From Streptomyces sp. NBC_00306 (lineage in GTDB: Bacteria; Actinomycetota; Actinomycetes; Streptomycetales; Streptomycetaceae): DNA of 64,000 nt. Below the pieces are notes generated by a model that saw only the letters and a program-made list of their open reading frames with translations, ran no database searches and was not told the DNA's origin. Positions 49,475 to 58,965 of this stretch are shown piece by piece. The translations under genes were made by a program, and so were the position numbers. The stretch's first letter is position 1, and each line of letters starts with the position of its first letter. The stretch is taken from NCBI RefSeq assembly GCF_036169555.1, contig NZ_CP108032.1, positions 1,426,001 through 1,490,000 on the forward strand, written 5' to 3'.

Positions 49475-49849
49475 TCAGACGCCGACCAGGTCGCAGACGA
49501 AGATCAGCGTCTCGCCCGGGGCGATGACGCCGCCACCGGCGCCGCGGTCGCCGTACGCGAGGTGCGCGGGGATGGTCAGCTGGCGGCGGCCGCCGACCTT
49601 CATGCCCTGCACGCCCTCGTCCCAGCCGGCGATGACCTGACCGGCACCGAGCTGGAACTGCAGCGGGGTGCCGCGGTTCCAGGAGGCGTCGAACTCCTCG
49701 CCGGTGGAGAAGGCCACACCCACGTAGTGGACCTTGACGGTGTCGCCCGCCTTGGCCACCGGACCGTCGCCCTCCCAGATCTCCTTGATCTCCAGGTCGG
49801 CCGGCGGCTCGCCACCCGGGAAGTCGATCTCGGGCTTGTCGATGCTCAC
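49475..49849 (-). CDS. FKBP-type peptidyl-prolyl isomerase (cytoplasmic)
   Basis: A 124-residue single-domain FKBP. The FK506-binding core VKVHYVGVAFSTGEEFDASWNRGTPLQFQLGAGQVIAGWDEGVQGM and the C-terminal IPAHLAYGDRGAGGGVIAPGETLIFVCDL contain the expected aromatic active-site residues. No signal peptide, so it acts in the cytoplasm on proline bonds during folding. It follows the tandem-FKBP lipoprotein gene by 43 bases on the same strand. Confidence 0.95.
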   Translation of the reverse strand: MSIDKPEIDFPGGEPPADLEIKEIWEGDGPVAKAGDTVKVHYVGVAFSTGEEFDASWNRGTPLQFQLGAGQVIAGWDEGVQGMKVGGRRQLTIPAHLAYGDRGAGGGVIAPGETLIFVCDLVGV

Positions 49850-49892
49850 TGAACTGCTCCTCTAAATGATGAACGGGGCAACCCGGACAGTC

Positions 49893-50834
49893 TTACACCT
49901 TCGTCAGCAGGTCCACGGAGAACACCAGCGTGGAGTTCTTCGGGATGCCCTGCTGCTCCTTGGCACCGAAGGCCTGGTCCGGCGGGATGACCAGCAGGAC
50001 GCGACTGCCGACCTTCTTGCCGATCAGACCGTCCTTGAGTCCCTTGAGGGTGACCTGTCCGAGCGGGAAGGTCTGGGTCTTGCCCGTGTCGTAGGTGCTG
50101 TCGAACTTCTTGCCACCGGCCCACAGGAAGGCCTGGTACTGGACGACGACGCTGTCCTTGTCGGTGAGCGCGGGTCCCGTGCCCTCGATGACGTAGTTCG
50201 AGACGAGCTTCTTCGGCGGGTCGGCCTGCTTCGGGAAGGTCATCGTGGGGGCCTTGCCGTCGGTGTTGGTGCCCACCTTCGGCAGGTCGATGTTGTCCTG
50301 CGCGACGTCGGTGCCCTTGGCGGACGTCGGGATGGTGGTCGCCTTCAGGATGTCGACGACGAAGACGAGCGTGGCGTTGGGCTTGATGTCGCCCTGGCCC
50401 TGCGCTCCGTAGCCGAGCTCCGGCGGGATGCCCAGCTCGACGCGGCTGCCGACCTTCTGGCCCTCGAGGCCCTGGTCCCAGCCCTTGATGACCTGGCCGG
50501 CGCCGAGGGTCAGATCGAACGGCTGCTTGCGGTCGAAGCTGTTGTCGAAGGGCTTGGTGGAATCCCACGACTGGCCCAGGTAGTTGACCTGGATCGCGTC
50601 GCCCTTCTTGACTTTCTGGCCCTTGCCCTCGCTGATGACATTGACCTTCAGCTCCTTGGGCGGATCCCCCTCGCCCTTGGCGAGAGTCGGCTTCTGCCCG
50701 AACTTCTCCCCCGCGGTGATCGCGGGCAGTCCGTTCTTCATCGAGGCGGAATCGGAGGCCTTGTCATCGCTGCCGCACGCCACTGACGACAACAGCAGCA
50801 GCGGGACGACAAGAAGGCCGGCAAGTCGGCGCAC
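49893..50834 (-). CDS. Lipoprotein with two tandem FKBP domains
   Basis: A 313-residue exported lipoprotein. The signal peptide ends in the lipobox LLSSVAC with lipidated Cys20. Two FKBP domains follow at about 85-165 (IQVNYLGQSWDSTKPFDNSF ... IPPELGYGAQGQGDIKPNATLVFVVDI) and 205-310 (VVVQYQAFLWAGGKKFDSTY ... IPPDQAFGAKEQQGIPKNSTLVFSVDL). The second is more diverged and its core reads QAFLWAGGK, so its catalytic activity is less certain. It probably assists folding of secreted proteins at the outer membrane face. ATG/GTG start follows CTGAGGAAC. Confidence 0.92.
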   Translation of the reverse strand: MRRLAGLLVVPLLLLSSVACGSDDKASDSASMKNGLPAITAGEKFGQKPTLAKGEGDPPKELKVNVISEGKGQKVKKGDAIQVNYLGQSWDSTKPFDNSFDRKQPFDLTLGAGQVIKGWDQGLEGQKVGSRVELGIPPELGYGAQGQGDIKPNATLVFVVDILKATTIPTSAKGTDVAQDNIDLPKVGTNTDGKAPTMTFPKQADPPKKLVSNYVIEGTGPALTDKDSVVVQYQAFLWAGGKKFDSTYDTGKTQTFPLGQVTLKGLKDGLIGKKVGSRVLLVIPPDQAFGAKEQQGIPKNSTLVFSVDLLTKV

Positions 50835-50890
50835 GTGTTCCTCAGATCTCAGACGGCACAGTAGGTCCCCGACACTCTAGGGCGTGCCGT

Positions 50891-50919
50891 GGGCCCCGCA
50901 CGAGGAACGTACGGGGCCC
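50891..50919 (-). terminator. Terminator hairpin after pafA
   Basis: GGGCCCCG (50891-50898) pairs with CGGGGCCC (50912-50919) across 13 bases, 25 bases past the pafA stop. Confidence 0.6.
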
Positions 50920-50943
50920 GAGTCGCGTTCGGCCGACTTGCGG

Positions 50944-52305
50944 CTACATGCCCGCGATGAGTTTTTCCACCCGGTCGTCGACCGAGCGGAACGGGTCCTT
51001 GCACAGTACGGTCCGCTGGGCCTGGTCGTTCAGCTTGAGGTGCACCCAGTCGACGGTGAAGTCCCGTCGCTGCTCCTGAGCTCGGCGGATGAAGTCGCCG
51101 CGCAGCCGCGCCCTGGTGGTCTGCGGGGGCACGGACTTGCCCTCGAAGATCTTCAGGTCGTTGCAGATCCGGGCCGCCTGGCCCTTCTTCTCCAGGAGGT
51201 AGTACAGCCCTCGCCGGCGGTGGATGTCGTGGTAGGCGAGGTCTATCTGCGCGACACGCGGGTGCGACATGGTCATGTTGTGCTTGGCCCGGTACCGCTC
51301 GATGAGCTTGTACTTCATGACCCAGTCGATCTCGGTGCCGATACGGTCGAGGTCCTCCGCGTCGATCGCGTCCAGCGTGCGGCCCCACAGCTCCAGGACC
51401 TGCTCGACGGTGCCGGTGCGGATGCCGCGGCGGTCGACGAAGTCCACGGCCTTCTCGTAGTACTCCCGCTGGACCTCGAGGGCCGAGGCCTCGCGTCCGC
51501 TGGCCAGGCGCACCTTGCGCTGGCCGGTGATGTCGTGGCTGACCTCGCGGATCGCCCGGATCGGGTTCTCCAGGGTCAGGTCGCGCATCACGGTGCCGGC
51601 CTCGATCATGCGCAGCACGAGGTCGGTGGCGCCGACCTTGAGCAGCATGGTCGTCTCGGACATGTTGGAGTCACCGACGATGACGTGCAGCCGGCGGTAG
51701 CGCTCGGCGTCCGCGTGCGGTTCGTCCCGGGTGTTGATGATCGGGCGGGAGCGGGTGGTCGCGGAGCTGACACCCTCCCAGATGTGCTCGGCGCGCTGGC
51801 TGACGCAGTAGACCGCGCCCCGCGGGGTCTGGAGTACCTTGCCCGCGCCGCACAGCAGCTGACGGGTGACCAGGAACGGGATGAGGATGTCCGCGAGCCG
51901 GGAGAACTCTCCGTGGCGTGCGACGAGATAGTTCTCGTGGCATCCGTAGGAGTTTCCCGCCGAGTCGGTGTTGTTCTTGAACAGATAGACGTCGCCCGCG
52001 ATTCCCTCCTCGTGCAGGCGGCGTTCGGCGTCGACGAGCAGGCCTTCGAGAATGCGCTCGCCGGCCTTGTCGTGGGTGACCAGTTCGGTCACGTTGTCGC
52101 ATTCCGGTGTCGCGTATTCCGGATGCGAACCCACGTCGAGGTAGAGGCGGGCGCCGTTCCGCAGGAAGACGTTGCTGCTGCGGCCCCATGAGACAACACG
52201 GCGGAAGAGGTAGCGCGCCACTTCGTCAGGTGACAGTCGGCGCTGTCCCCTGAACGTGCACGTGACGCCGTACTCGTTCTCCAGCCCGAAAATGCGGCGG
52301 TCCAT
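50944..52305 (-). CDS. pafA: Pup-protein ligase PafA
   Basis: A 453-residue ligase of the glutamine-synthetase fold that joins the C-terminal glutamate of Pup to lysines of target proteins using [13 protein letters not shown] carries the metal/ATP-binding glutamate. The catalytic base is the Asp in [15 protein letters not shown] (residue 57). The C-terminal PafA-specific region ([26 protein letters not shown]) distinguishes it from Dop. It is separated from the prcA-prcB-pup-dop block by the MFS and LacI genes, yet on the same strand. A hairpin follows. Confidence 0.97.
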   Translation of the reverse strand: MDRRIFGLENEYGVTCTFRGQRRLSPDEVARYLFRRVVSWGRSSNVFLRNGARLYLDVGSHPEYATPECDNVTELVTHDKAGERILEGLLVDAERRLHEEGIAGDVYLFKNNTDSAGNSYGCHENYLVARHGEFSRLADILIPFLVTRQLLCGAGKVLQTPRGAVYCVSQRAEHIWEGVSSATTRSRPIINTRDEPHADAERYRRLHVIVGDSNMSETTMLLKVGATDLVLRMIEAGTVMRDLTLENPIRAIREVSHDITGQRKVRLASGREASALEVQREYYEKAVDFVDRRGIRTGTVEQVLELWGRTLDAIDAEDLDRIGTEIDWVMKYKLIERYRAKHNMTMSHPRVAQIDLAYHDIHRRRGLYYLLEKKGQAARICNDLKIFEGKSVPPQTTRARLRGDFIRRAQEQRRDFTVDWVHLKLNDQAQRTVLCKDPFRSVDDRVEKLIAGM

Positions 52306-52314
52306 GTCTGAACA

Positions 52315-53583
52315 TTACGCCTCACGGCCTGAGCTGAAACCGGGTTCGGCAGCACCGTTTCGATCATTTTCCGATGAGCGCGCCATCTCCTTGGTACGCC
52401 CGGGAACTGCGAGGACCCGCTGAGTGGTCATCAGAACCAGAAGTGCGGCTATTCCGCCCGCCCCCGCGACGGCGAAGCTCCACGCCGTGCCGCCGAGCTC
52501 GACGGCCGGGCCCGCGACCGCGGTGCCGGCGGCGGCGCCGACGCCGAACGTCGTCACCAGCCAGGAGAACGCCTCCGTGACGGTGCCGGTCGGCGCGTGC
52601 CGGTCGACGACGATGAAGGCGCACGCGATCGCGGGGGCGAGGAAGACACCGGCGAGCGCGCACAGCGCGGTCATGGCGACGACACCGGGGGTGAGCACGA
52701 GCGGCAGGTAGCCGAGCGCGAGCAGGGCGACGATGACCCGCAGCCGGCGCTCGGGGGCGCCGGTCCACTGGCGTGCGCCGTAGGCGGTGCCGCCGATCAG
52801 CGCGCCGAGGCCGAGCGCGGCCATGAGCCAGCCGTAGACCGATTCCTGGCCGTGGTCGTCCGCGTACGCGACTCCGGCGACCGTGATGGAGCCGAGAGCC
52901 AGGCCGACGAAGAAGAAGGCCCCGAGCAGCGCCAGCAGCCCCGGAGAGCGCAGGGCGCCGAGCCAGTGGGCCTCACGGGGCGCCGACCGCCAGGTGCGGG
53001 AGGGCTCCGACAGGACCACGGAGAGGGCGCCGAGTACGCCGATGAGGTTGATGACGAAGAGGCCCGCCCCGGCCGACCAGACGGCGACGAGCAGCGTGAC
53101 CAGCAGCGGGCCGACGGTGAACATCACCTCCTGGGCCACGGCGTCCATGGCGTACGCCCGGTGTACGCGGTCCTCACGGCCCAGCACGTCCGGCCACAGG
53201 GCCCGCAGACCGCCTTCGAGCGGCGGGGTGAAGAGGCCGGCGACGGCGACGGCCGCGTAGGCCAGTGGCAGGGAGCCGATCCCGGCGAGGGCCAGCAGGA
53301 CCATGCCGAGGGCGGAGACGACGGCCGCCGGCAGCTGGACGCGCGGCTGTCCGTGCAGGTCGACGGCCCGTCCGAGGAGCGGCTGCCCGATGGCGGTGGC
53401 GATGCCGTACACGGCGGCGAGCCCGCCGGCGAGGGTGTAGCTCCCGCCCTCGGCCCGGGTGAACAGCACGACGGCGACGGGGGCGGTGGCGTTGGGCAGC
53501 CGCCCCACGAGCGTCCCGGCCAGCAGCCGGGCGGCGTGCGGGGCCTTGAGTATGTCTGCGTAGCCCGTGGCTCCCGCGGCCAT
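52315..53583 (-). CDS. Major facilitator superfamily transporter
   Basis: A 422-residue transporter with about 12 transmembrane helices. The motif-A-like loop GQPLLGRAVDLHGQPRVQ lies between helices 2 and 3, and RALWPDVLGREDRVHRAYAMDAVAQEVMFTVGPLL follows helix 4. It is divergent from the LacI-family gene, with TACGTA-type operators in between, so it is the likely regulated target. It ends 9 bases before pafA, so read-through into pafA is possible. Substrate is unknown; drug or sugar efflux are both conceivable. Confidence 0.9.
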   Translation of the reverse strand: MAAGATGYADILKAPHAARLLAGTLVGRLPNATAPVAVVLFTRAEGGSYTLAGGLAAVYGIATAIGQPLLGRAVDLHGQPRVQLPAAVVSALGMVLLALAGIGSLPLAYAAVAVAGLFTPPLEGGLRALWPDVLGREDRVHRAYAMDAVAQEVMFTVGPLLVTLLVAVWSAGAGLFVINLIGVLGALSVVLSEPSRTWRSAPREAHWLGALRSPGLLALLGAFFFVGLALGSITVAGVAYADDHGQESVYGWLMAALGLGALIGGTAYGARQWTGAPERRLRVIVALLALGYLPLVLTPGVVAMTALCALAGVFLAPAIACAFIVVDRHAPTGTVTEAFSWLVTTFGVGAAAGTAVAGPAVELGGTAWSFAVAGAGGIAALLVLMTTQRVLAVPGRTKEMARSSENDRNGAAEPGFSSGREA

Positions 53584-53620
53584 GTTGCCGCTCCTCTCGT
53601 CTCGGCGAGTGCCGAGGTTT

Positions 53621-53648
53621 TACGTATAACGTACGGCGTCATACGTAC
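53621..53648. promoter_or_regulatory. TACGTA operator cluster between MFS and LacI genes
   Basis: TACGT-ATA-ACGTA (53621-53633) is a perfect palindrome. Two GTACG/CATACGTAC elements follow directly to 53648, giving three ACGTA cores in 28 bases. These are AT-richer than the surroundings and just upstream of the MFS start. They are the natural candidates for LacI-family binding. Confidence 0.6.
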
Positions 53649-53732
53649 CATGTCGACAGTCCGCGGGTCTACCGCTCCGCCCCCGCGGACGGGTGCGGAC
53701 CCGGCGGACGAGCGGTGCGAGGACGGCGATCC

Positions 53733-54911
53733 ATGTCAGACGGACCCCACGGGCGCGGCCCTCGCCGCGGTTCGTCGCCGGCGGACGGGGCGGGGGGGAC
53801 GGCCGCGCGCACGGCGACACCGGCATCCACGGAGCCGAGGGCACCTGCACTCGCGCAGGCGGGCAGGGCCGCGGGCGCCGAGGCGGAACCCGGCGGCGCC
53901 CGGCCCACCAGCCGGGACGTCGCCCGCGTCGCCGGGGTCTCGCAGGCCACCGTGTCGCTCGTCCTCGGGGACAAGTGGCGGGGCCGGGTCTCCGAGCGGA
54001 CGGCCGCCGCTGTGCGGGACGTCGCCCGGGAGCTCGGGTACCGGCCCAATCTGGCCGCACGGAACCTGCGGCTCGGGCGGACCAGGACCGCCCTGCTCGT
54101 CGTGCCCGCCCTCACCAACGAGTTCTTCGCCCGTGTCTACACCGGCGCCGCCCGCGTGGCCGCAGAGCACGGCTTCGGCGTGGTCCTCTACCCCTCCCCC
54201 GACGGCGTCGGCCCCGCCAGGGACCCTTTCGCCTCCGCCCGCGCGGCCCTGGACGGCGTGATCGCCTCCTCCATGGCCGCCGAAGCCCTCACCGAGATCC
54301 GCGGCACGGACCTCCCGCTGGTCATGCTGGACAGCGACCCGTCCGACCCGGGGGCGGCGGCCCATGTGAACCTGGACATCGCCGACGGCATGCGGCAGGT
54401 GACGGACCATCTGCTGACGCTCGGTCACCGTCGCTTCGTCCACCTCGCTTCGGCCGTGTCGTCCTGGACCTTCGATGTACGGGCGGCGGCCCTTGCGCAG
54501 GCGCTGGGTGCCGTCCCCGACGCGGTCGTCACCACGGTGCCCGCGCCGCTCGACGTCGGCGGCGCCCGTCAGGCCGCGGAAGCGGCCCTCACCGGCCCCG
54601 GGCCCCGCCCCACCGCGCTCATCTGCGACGACGACGTCCTGGCCGCCGGAGCCTGCAAGGCCGTACGCCGGCTGGGGCTGCGGGTGCCCGAGGACGTCTC
54701 CGTCACCGGCTTCGACGACCTCGCCCTCGCCACCGCCGTGGAGCCGGAGCTCACCACCGTCCGGCTGCCCGCGGAACGGGTCGGCGAGCGCGGTATGTCC
54801 GCCCTGCTCGCCGTCCTCACCGGACGGCCCCCGGAGGAGGGCGGGCTGCCGGTCGAACTCGTCACCCGCGGCTCCACCGCGCGCGCTGCCGCCACCCCCG
54901 CACCCGCCTGA
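53733..54911 (+). CDS. LacI-family transcriptional regulator
   Basis: A 392-residue regulator. A disordered Pro/Ala/Gly-rich extension (residues 1-58) precedes the LacI HTH (TSRDVARVAGVSQATVSLVLGDKWRGRVSERTAAAVRDVARELGYRPNL) and a periplasmic-binding-type effector domain. GFDDLALATAVEPELTTVRLP is its typical late motif. ATG at 53733 after GAGGAC. The N-terminal extension is longer than usual for LacI proteins. It probably represses the divergent MFS gene and itself; effector unknown. Confidence 0.9.
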   Translation: MSDGPHGRGPRRGSSPADGAGGTAARTATPASTEPRAPALAQAGRAAGAEAEPGGARPTSRDVARVAGVSQATVSLVLGDKWRGRVSERTAAAVRDVARELGYRPNLAARNLRLGRTRTALLVVPALTNEFFARVYTGAARVAAEHGFGVVLYPSPDGVGPARDPFASARAALDGVIASSMAAEALTEIRGTDLPLVMLDSDPSDPGAAAHVNLDIADGMRQVTDHLLTLGHRRFVHLASAVSSWTFDVRAAALAQALGAVPDAVVTTVPAPLDVGGARQAAEAALTGPGPRPTALICDDDVLAAGACKAVRRLGLRVPEDVSVTGFDDLALATAVEPELTTVRLPAERVGERGMSALLAVLTGRPPEEGGLPVELVTRGSTARAAATPAPA

Positions 54912-54949
54912 GCCGGGCACGCCAGGGCGGCACAACACCCCGCGCAAGG

Positions 54950-54985
54950 CTGCGCCCCGGTCCGCACGGGCGGTCCGGGGCGCAG
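54950..54985. terminator. Bidirectional terminator between LacI and prcA
   Basis: CTGCGCCCCGG (54950-54960) pairs with CCGGGGCGCAG (54975-54985), an 11-bp perfect stem with a 14-base loop, located between the convergent stop codons. Confidence 0.85.
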
Positions 54986-55017
54986 TCGGTCGTCGTGTCG
55001 TCGCAGAGGCCGGCGGG

Positions 55018-55782
55018 CTACTCCTCGCCGTCCTCCGTGGACTCCTCGTCCGACGGTGCGTCGGTCGGGGTGGAGGCGGCACCGTCCGCCTCCAGCAGCC
55101 GGGACAGCTGCCGGCCGACGATGCGCTTGAACTTCCGCTGCTGCGGCCGTGTGCGGTCCAGGACCGCCACTTCGAGGCGCTCCGCCGGGATCTCCCGGTC
55201 ATTGCCGTTGGTCTGGTTGGACAGGGCCTGGACCGCCAGCTTCAGCGCCTCCGCCAGGGACATGCCCTCGCGGTGCCGCTGGTCGAGATAGGTGCTGATC
55301 TGCTCGGCGTTGCCGCCGACCGCGACCGAGCCGTGCTCGTCCACGATCGATCCGTCGTGCGGCAGCCGGTAGATCTGGTCGCCGTCGGCGGTGGCACCCA
55401 CCTCGGCGACGACCAGTTCCACCTCGTAGGGCTTCTCGGCCGCGCTGGAGAAGATGGTGCCCAGCGTCTGGGCATAGACGTTGGCCAGCCCGCGGGCCGT
55501 CACATCGTCGCGGTCGTAGGTGTATCCGCGCAGATCGGCGTAGCGCACACCGCCGATGCGGAGGTTCTCGTACTCGTTGTACTTGCCGGCGGCGGCGAAG
55601 CCGATCCGGTCGTAGATCTCGCTGAACTTGTGCAGCGCGCGGGACGGGTTCTCACCGACGAAGACGATGCCGTCGGTGTACTGCAGCACAACAAGGCTGC
55701 GACCACGGGCGATGCCCTTGCGGGCGTATTCCGCCCGGTCGGCCATGGCCTGCTGGGGTGAGACATAGAACGGCGTCGACAC
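55018..55782 (-). CDS. prcA: 20S proteasome alpha subunit
   Basis: A 254-residue alpha-type subunit forming the outer rings of the 20S core. The N-terminal gate segment ([32 protein letters not shown]) and the alpha-fold [32 protein letters not shown] are canonical. The last 25 residues are acidic and disordered ([14 protein letters not shown]). GTG start; 62 bases after prcB. Last gene of the prcB-prcA unit, closed by a bidirectional terminator. Confidence 0.98.
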   Translation of the reverse strand: MSTPFYVSPQQAMADRAEYARKGIARGRSLVVLQYTDGIVFVGENPSRALHKFSEIYDRIGFAAAGKYNEYENLRIGGVRYADLRGYTYDRDDVTARGLANVYAQTLGTIFSSAAEKPYEVELVVAEVGATADGDQIYRLPHDGSIVDEHGSVAVGGNAEQISTYLDQRHREGMSLAEALKLAVQALSNQTNGNDREIPAERLEVAVLDRTRPQQRKFKRIVGRQLSRLLEADGAASTPTDAPSDEESTEDGEE

Positions 55783-55844
55783 CGGCTATCCGTCCCTTTC
55801 TGTCATTGGCGTGAAGGCACTGCCCTGCGGTGGCTGGGGGAGCA

Positions 55845-56690
55845 TCAGAGCAGCGCGGCGCGCGGGCCGTCGGGCTGCTCCAGACGGCGCTCCAGGATCG
55901 CGCGGGCGATCTCGGCGGACTCGTCGTCCCCGAGCCTGCGGAAGCCCTCGTCCGTGATGACGGTGACGATGGGGTAGATCCGCCGGGCCACATCGGGTCC
56001 GCCGGTCGCCGAGTCGTCGTCCGCCGCGTCGTACAGAGCCTGGATGACCAGGGTGGTGGCCTGCTGCTCCGTCAGATCGTCGCGGTAGAGCTTCTTCATC
56101 GCCCCGCGGGCGAAGATGGAGCCCGAGCCGGTGGCGGCGAAGCCGTGCTCCTCGGAGCGGCCGCCGGTGACGTCGTAGGAGAAGATGCGGCCCTTCTCCC
56201 GGTCCACGTCGTACCCCGCGAAGAGCGGGACCACGGCGAGGCCCTGCATGGCCATGCCGAGGTTGCTGCGGATCATGGTGGAGAGCCGGTTGGCCTTGCC
56301 CTCCAGGGAGAGCTGGGCGCCCTCCACCTTCTCGAAGTGCTCGAGCTCCAGCTGGAAGAGCTTGACCATCTCCACCGCGAGGCCGGCGGTGCCGGCGATG
56401 CCCACGGCCGAGTACTCGTCGGCCGGGAAGACCTTCTCGATGTCGCGCTGCGCGATCATGTTGCCCATCGTGGCCCGCCGGTCACCGGCGAGCACCACAC
56501 CGCCGGGGAACGTGGTCGCGACGATGGTCGTGCCGTGCGGTGCCTCGATCGCGCCCTGCAGAGGCGGCAGGGTGCGCTTCCCGGGAAGCATCTCCGGGGA
56601 GTGCGAGCCCAGGAAGTCCATGAACGAGGAGGACCCGGGCGTCAGGAAGGCTGCCGGCAGACGCCCGGTGCTACGAGGGTTGGCTTCCAC
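55845..56690 (-). CDS. prcB: 20S proteasome beta subunit
   Basis: A 281-residue precursor from the GTG at 56690, with AAGGAA upstream. A 53-residue propeptide ends at PHG, exposing Thr54 ([12 protein letters not shown]) as the N-terminal nucleophile. The catalytic lysine lies in [21 protein letters not shown], and the [16 protein letters not shown] [12 protein letters not shown] segment is conserved. Together with PrcA it forms the proteasome core that degrades pupylated proteins. It lies 146 bases downstream of pup. Confidence 0.98.
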   Translation of the reverse strand: MEANPRSTGRLPAAFLTPGSSSFMDFLGSHSPEMLPGKRTLPPLQGAIEAPHGTTIVATTFPGGVVLAGDRRATMGNMIAQRDIEKVFPADEYSAVGIAGTAGLAVEMVKLFQLELEHFEKVEGAQLSLEGKANRLSTMIRSNLGMAMQGLAVVPLFAGYDVDREKGRIFSYDVTGGRSEEHGFAATGSGSIFARGAMKKLYRDDLTEQQATTLVIQALYDAADDDSATGGPDVARRIYPIVTVITDEGFRRLGDDESAEIARAILERRLEQPDGPRAALL

Positions 56691-56836
56691 GCGTTTCCTT
56701 CCGGATTGGCGGCGGCCCGCCATGTCCGGCGCGGGCCGATCTTTCGAACTGTGCACGGACATTACCCGCGCCGTCGCCGGTCATCCGCCCCGGTGCCACC
56801 GGCTTTCGCCCACAGCACCAGGACGGACAACCGCGG

Positions 56837-57055
56837 TTACTCTCCGCCCTTTTGGACGAAGGAACGCACGAAGTCCTCGGCGTTCTCCTCGAGGACGTCG
56901 TCGATCTCGTCGAGGACGGAGTCGACGTCGTCCGACAGCTTCTCCTGTCGCTCCTTGAGGTCCTCCGAGGACTGCGCGTCCTGCGCCTGCTCCTCGACCT
57001 CCTCCGTCGAACGTGTGGCCTTCTGCTGCCCGCCGCCGGTGTCCTTGGTCGCCAT
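56837..57055 (-). CDS. pup: Prokaryotic ubiquitin-like protein Pup
   Basis: A 72-residue disordered protein. The N-terminus is MATKDTGGGQQKATRSTEE. The C-terminal half is helical (SDDVDSVLDEIDDVLEENAEDFVRSFVQKGGE). It ends in Gly-Gly-Glu, so it can be ligated by PafA without prior deamidation, unlike the Gly-Gly-Gln form of mycobacteria. The ATG at 57055 fits the conserved start; upstream in-frame codons are not conserved in character. Lies 137 bases downstream of dop. Confidence 0.97.
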   Translation of the reverse strand: MATKDTGGGQQKATRSTEEVEEQAQDAQSSEDLKERQEKLSDDVDSVLDEIDDVLEENAEDFVRSFVQKGGE

Positions 57056-57192
57056 GTCCCTCACCCCGCTCGGTTTGCCCTGACGTGAGTTCGTTCGGTC
57101 AAGATCAGACCCTACAAGCAGGGTCCGACATCGGCCCCGCACTTTGCTCAACGTCCGGGGACCACCTCGATGATTCCCTTACGCGACCCATT

Positions 57193-58704
57193 TCAGCCTC
57201 CGGACAGCACCCGGACCAGGTCTTCCGCGGTGCGGCACCGGTCCAGCAGCTCCTTGACGTGGTTGCGTGTACCCCGCAGCGGCTCCAGGGTGGGCACTCG
57301 TTGCAGAGAGTCACGGCCGGGAAGGTCGAAGATGACCGAGTCCCAGGAGGCCGCGGCGACGTCGTCCGCGTACTGCTCCAGACAGCGGCCGCGGAAATAG
57401 GCCCGGGTGTCCTCAGGAGGCTTCGTCCCGGCCCGTACGACGTCCTGCTCGTCGAGGAGGCGCTTCATCTTCCCGCGGGCCGCCAGACGGTTGTAGAGGC
57501 CCTTGTCGGGCCGCACGTCGGCGTACTGGAGGTCCACGAGGTGGAGCCTGGCCGCGTCCCAGCCCAGGCTGTCGCGCCGGCGGTAGCCCTCCATGAGCTC
57601 CTTCTTGGCGACCCAGTCCAGCTCTCCCGAGAGGCTCATCGGGTCGTTCTCGAGCCGGTTGAGGGTGTCCTCCCAGCGGATCAGGACGTCCTTGGTCTGC
57701 TCGTCGGCATCGGCCCCGAAGCGCTCCTCCACGTACTTCCGGGCCAGCTCGAAGTACTCCATCTGGAGCTGCACGGCGGTGAGTGTCCGGCCGCTGCGCA
57801 GCGTGACCAGGCGCTTGAGCGTCGGGTCGTGCGAGACCTGGTGCAGGGTGCGGACCGGCTGCTCGACCGCCAGGTCGACAGCGATGAAGCCGTCCTCGAT
57901 CATGGAGAGCACCAGGGCCGTGGTGCCCAGCTTCAGATACGTCGAGATCTCCGACAGGTTCGCGTCGCCGATGATCACATGCAGGCGGCGGTACTTCTCG
58001 GCGTCGGAGTGGGGCTCGTCGCGGGTGTTGATGATGGGCCGCTTCAGCGTGGTCTCCAGGCCGACCTCGACCTCGAAGTAGTCCGCGCGCTGGCTGATCT
58101 GGAAGCCGTGCTCGTGACCGTCCTGGCCGATGCCGACCCGGCCCGCGCCGGTGACCACCTGGCGGGAGACGAAGAACGGCGTCAGGTGTCGCACGATGTC
58201 CGAGAACGGGGTCTCCCGCTTCATCAGGTAGTTCTCGTGCGTCCCGTAGGAGGCGCCCTTGTTGTCGGTGTTGTTCTTGTACAGGTGGATCGGCTGGGCG
58301 CCGGGGAGCTGGGCCGCGCGCTCGGCGGCCTCGGCCATGATCCGCTCGCCGGCCTTGTCCCACAGGACGGCGTCACGCGGATTGGTGATCTCGGGCGAGC
58401 TGTACTCGGGGTGCGCGTGGTCGACGTACAGCCGCGCACCGTTCGTGAGGATCACATTGGCCAGGCCGATGTCCTCGTCGGTGAGCTGGCTGGAGTCGGC
58501 GGCCTCGCGGGCGAGGTCGAAGCCGCGGGCGTCCCGCAGCGGATTCTCCTCCTCGAAGTCCCAGCGGGCGCGCCGCGCCCTGTGCATCGCCGCCGCGTAG
58601 GCGTTGACGATCTGGGACGAGGTGAGCATGGCATTGGCGTTCGGGTGGCCCGGAACGGAGATGCCGTACTCCGTCTCGATGCCCATTACTCGCCGTACGG
58701 TCAT
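57193..58704 (-). CDS. dop: Depupylase/deamidase Dop
   Basis: A 503-residue PafA paralogue that removes Pup from proteins and, where needed, deamidates Pup. [13 protein letters not shown] holds the metal-binding glutamate, and [15 protein letters not shown] carries catalytic Asp95. The segment at about 40-80 ([31 protein letters not shown]) is the Dop-loop absent from PafA. As Pup here already ends in Glu, depupylation is the relevant activity. It is the first gene of the dop-pup-prcB-prcA series, downstream of arc behind a long hairpin. Confidence 0.97.
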   Translation of the reverse strand: MTVRRVMGIETEYGISVPGHPNANAMLTSSQIVNAYAAAMHRARRARWDFEEENPLRDARGFDLAREAADSSQLTDEDIGLANVILTNGARLYVDHAHPEYSSPEITNPRDAVLWDKAGERIMAEAAERAAQLPGAQPIHLYKNNTDNKGASYGTHENYLMKRETPFSDIVRHLTPFFVSRQVVTGAGRVGIGQDGHEHGFQISQRADYFEVEVGLETTLKRPIINTRDEPHSDAEKYRRLHVIIGDANLSEISTYLKLGTTALVLSMIEDGFIAVDLAVEQPVRTLHQVSHDPTLKRLVTLRSGRTLTAVQLQMEYFELARKYVEERFGADADEQTKDVLIRWEDTLNRLENDPMSLSGELDWVAKKELMEGYRRRDSLGWDAARLHLVDLQYADVRPDKGLYNRLAARGKMKRLLDEQDVVRAGTKPPEDTRAYFRGRCLEQYADDVAAASWDSVIFDLPGRDSLQRVPTLEPLRGTRNHVKELLDRCRTAEDLVRVLSGG

Positions 58705-58896
58705 GCGGCCCTCCTTGCCCGGCGGCGCTCCCCTCCGGGAACGGCGCTCAAGTACCGCTGTGGCTCCGGTGCGTGTGCGGTGCCCGTCCCCGCACTGCGC
58801 GACTCGGCGGTACCGACGAGCCTAGAACGCCTCTGCGCTGGTGGGGAGATCAATTTCGTCATTGCTCCGGTGTGGCCGAACCTGTCGCGAAAGCAA

Positions 58897-58957
58897 CCGG
58901 CTGCGGATGCCCGTCCCCCCTGCCTTCGGCGGGGGGACCTCCAGCATCCGCAGCCGG
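58897..58957 (-). terminator. Long two-part hairpin after arc
   Basis: An outer 14-bp perfect stem (CCGGCTGCGGATGC, 58897-58910 with 58944-58957) encloses an inner 8-bp stem of G and C runs (58913-58920 with 58931-58938) and a TTCG-containing loop. It begins 9 bases past the arc stop. Confidence 0.85.
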
Positions 58958-58965
58958 TCTGCCTT

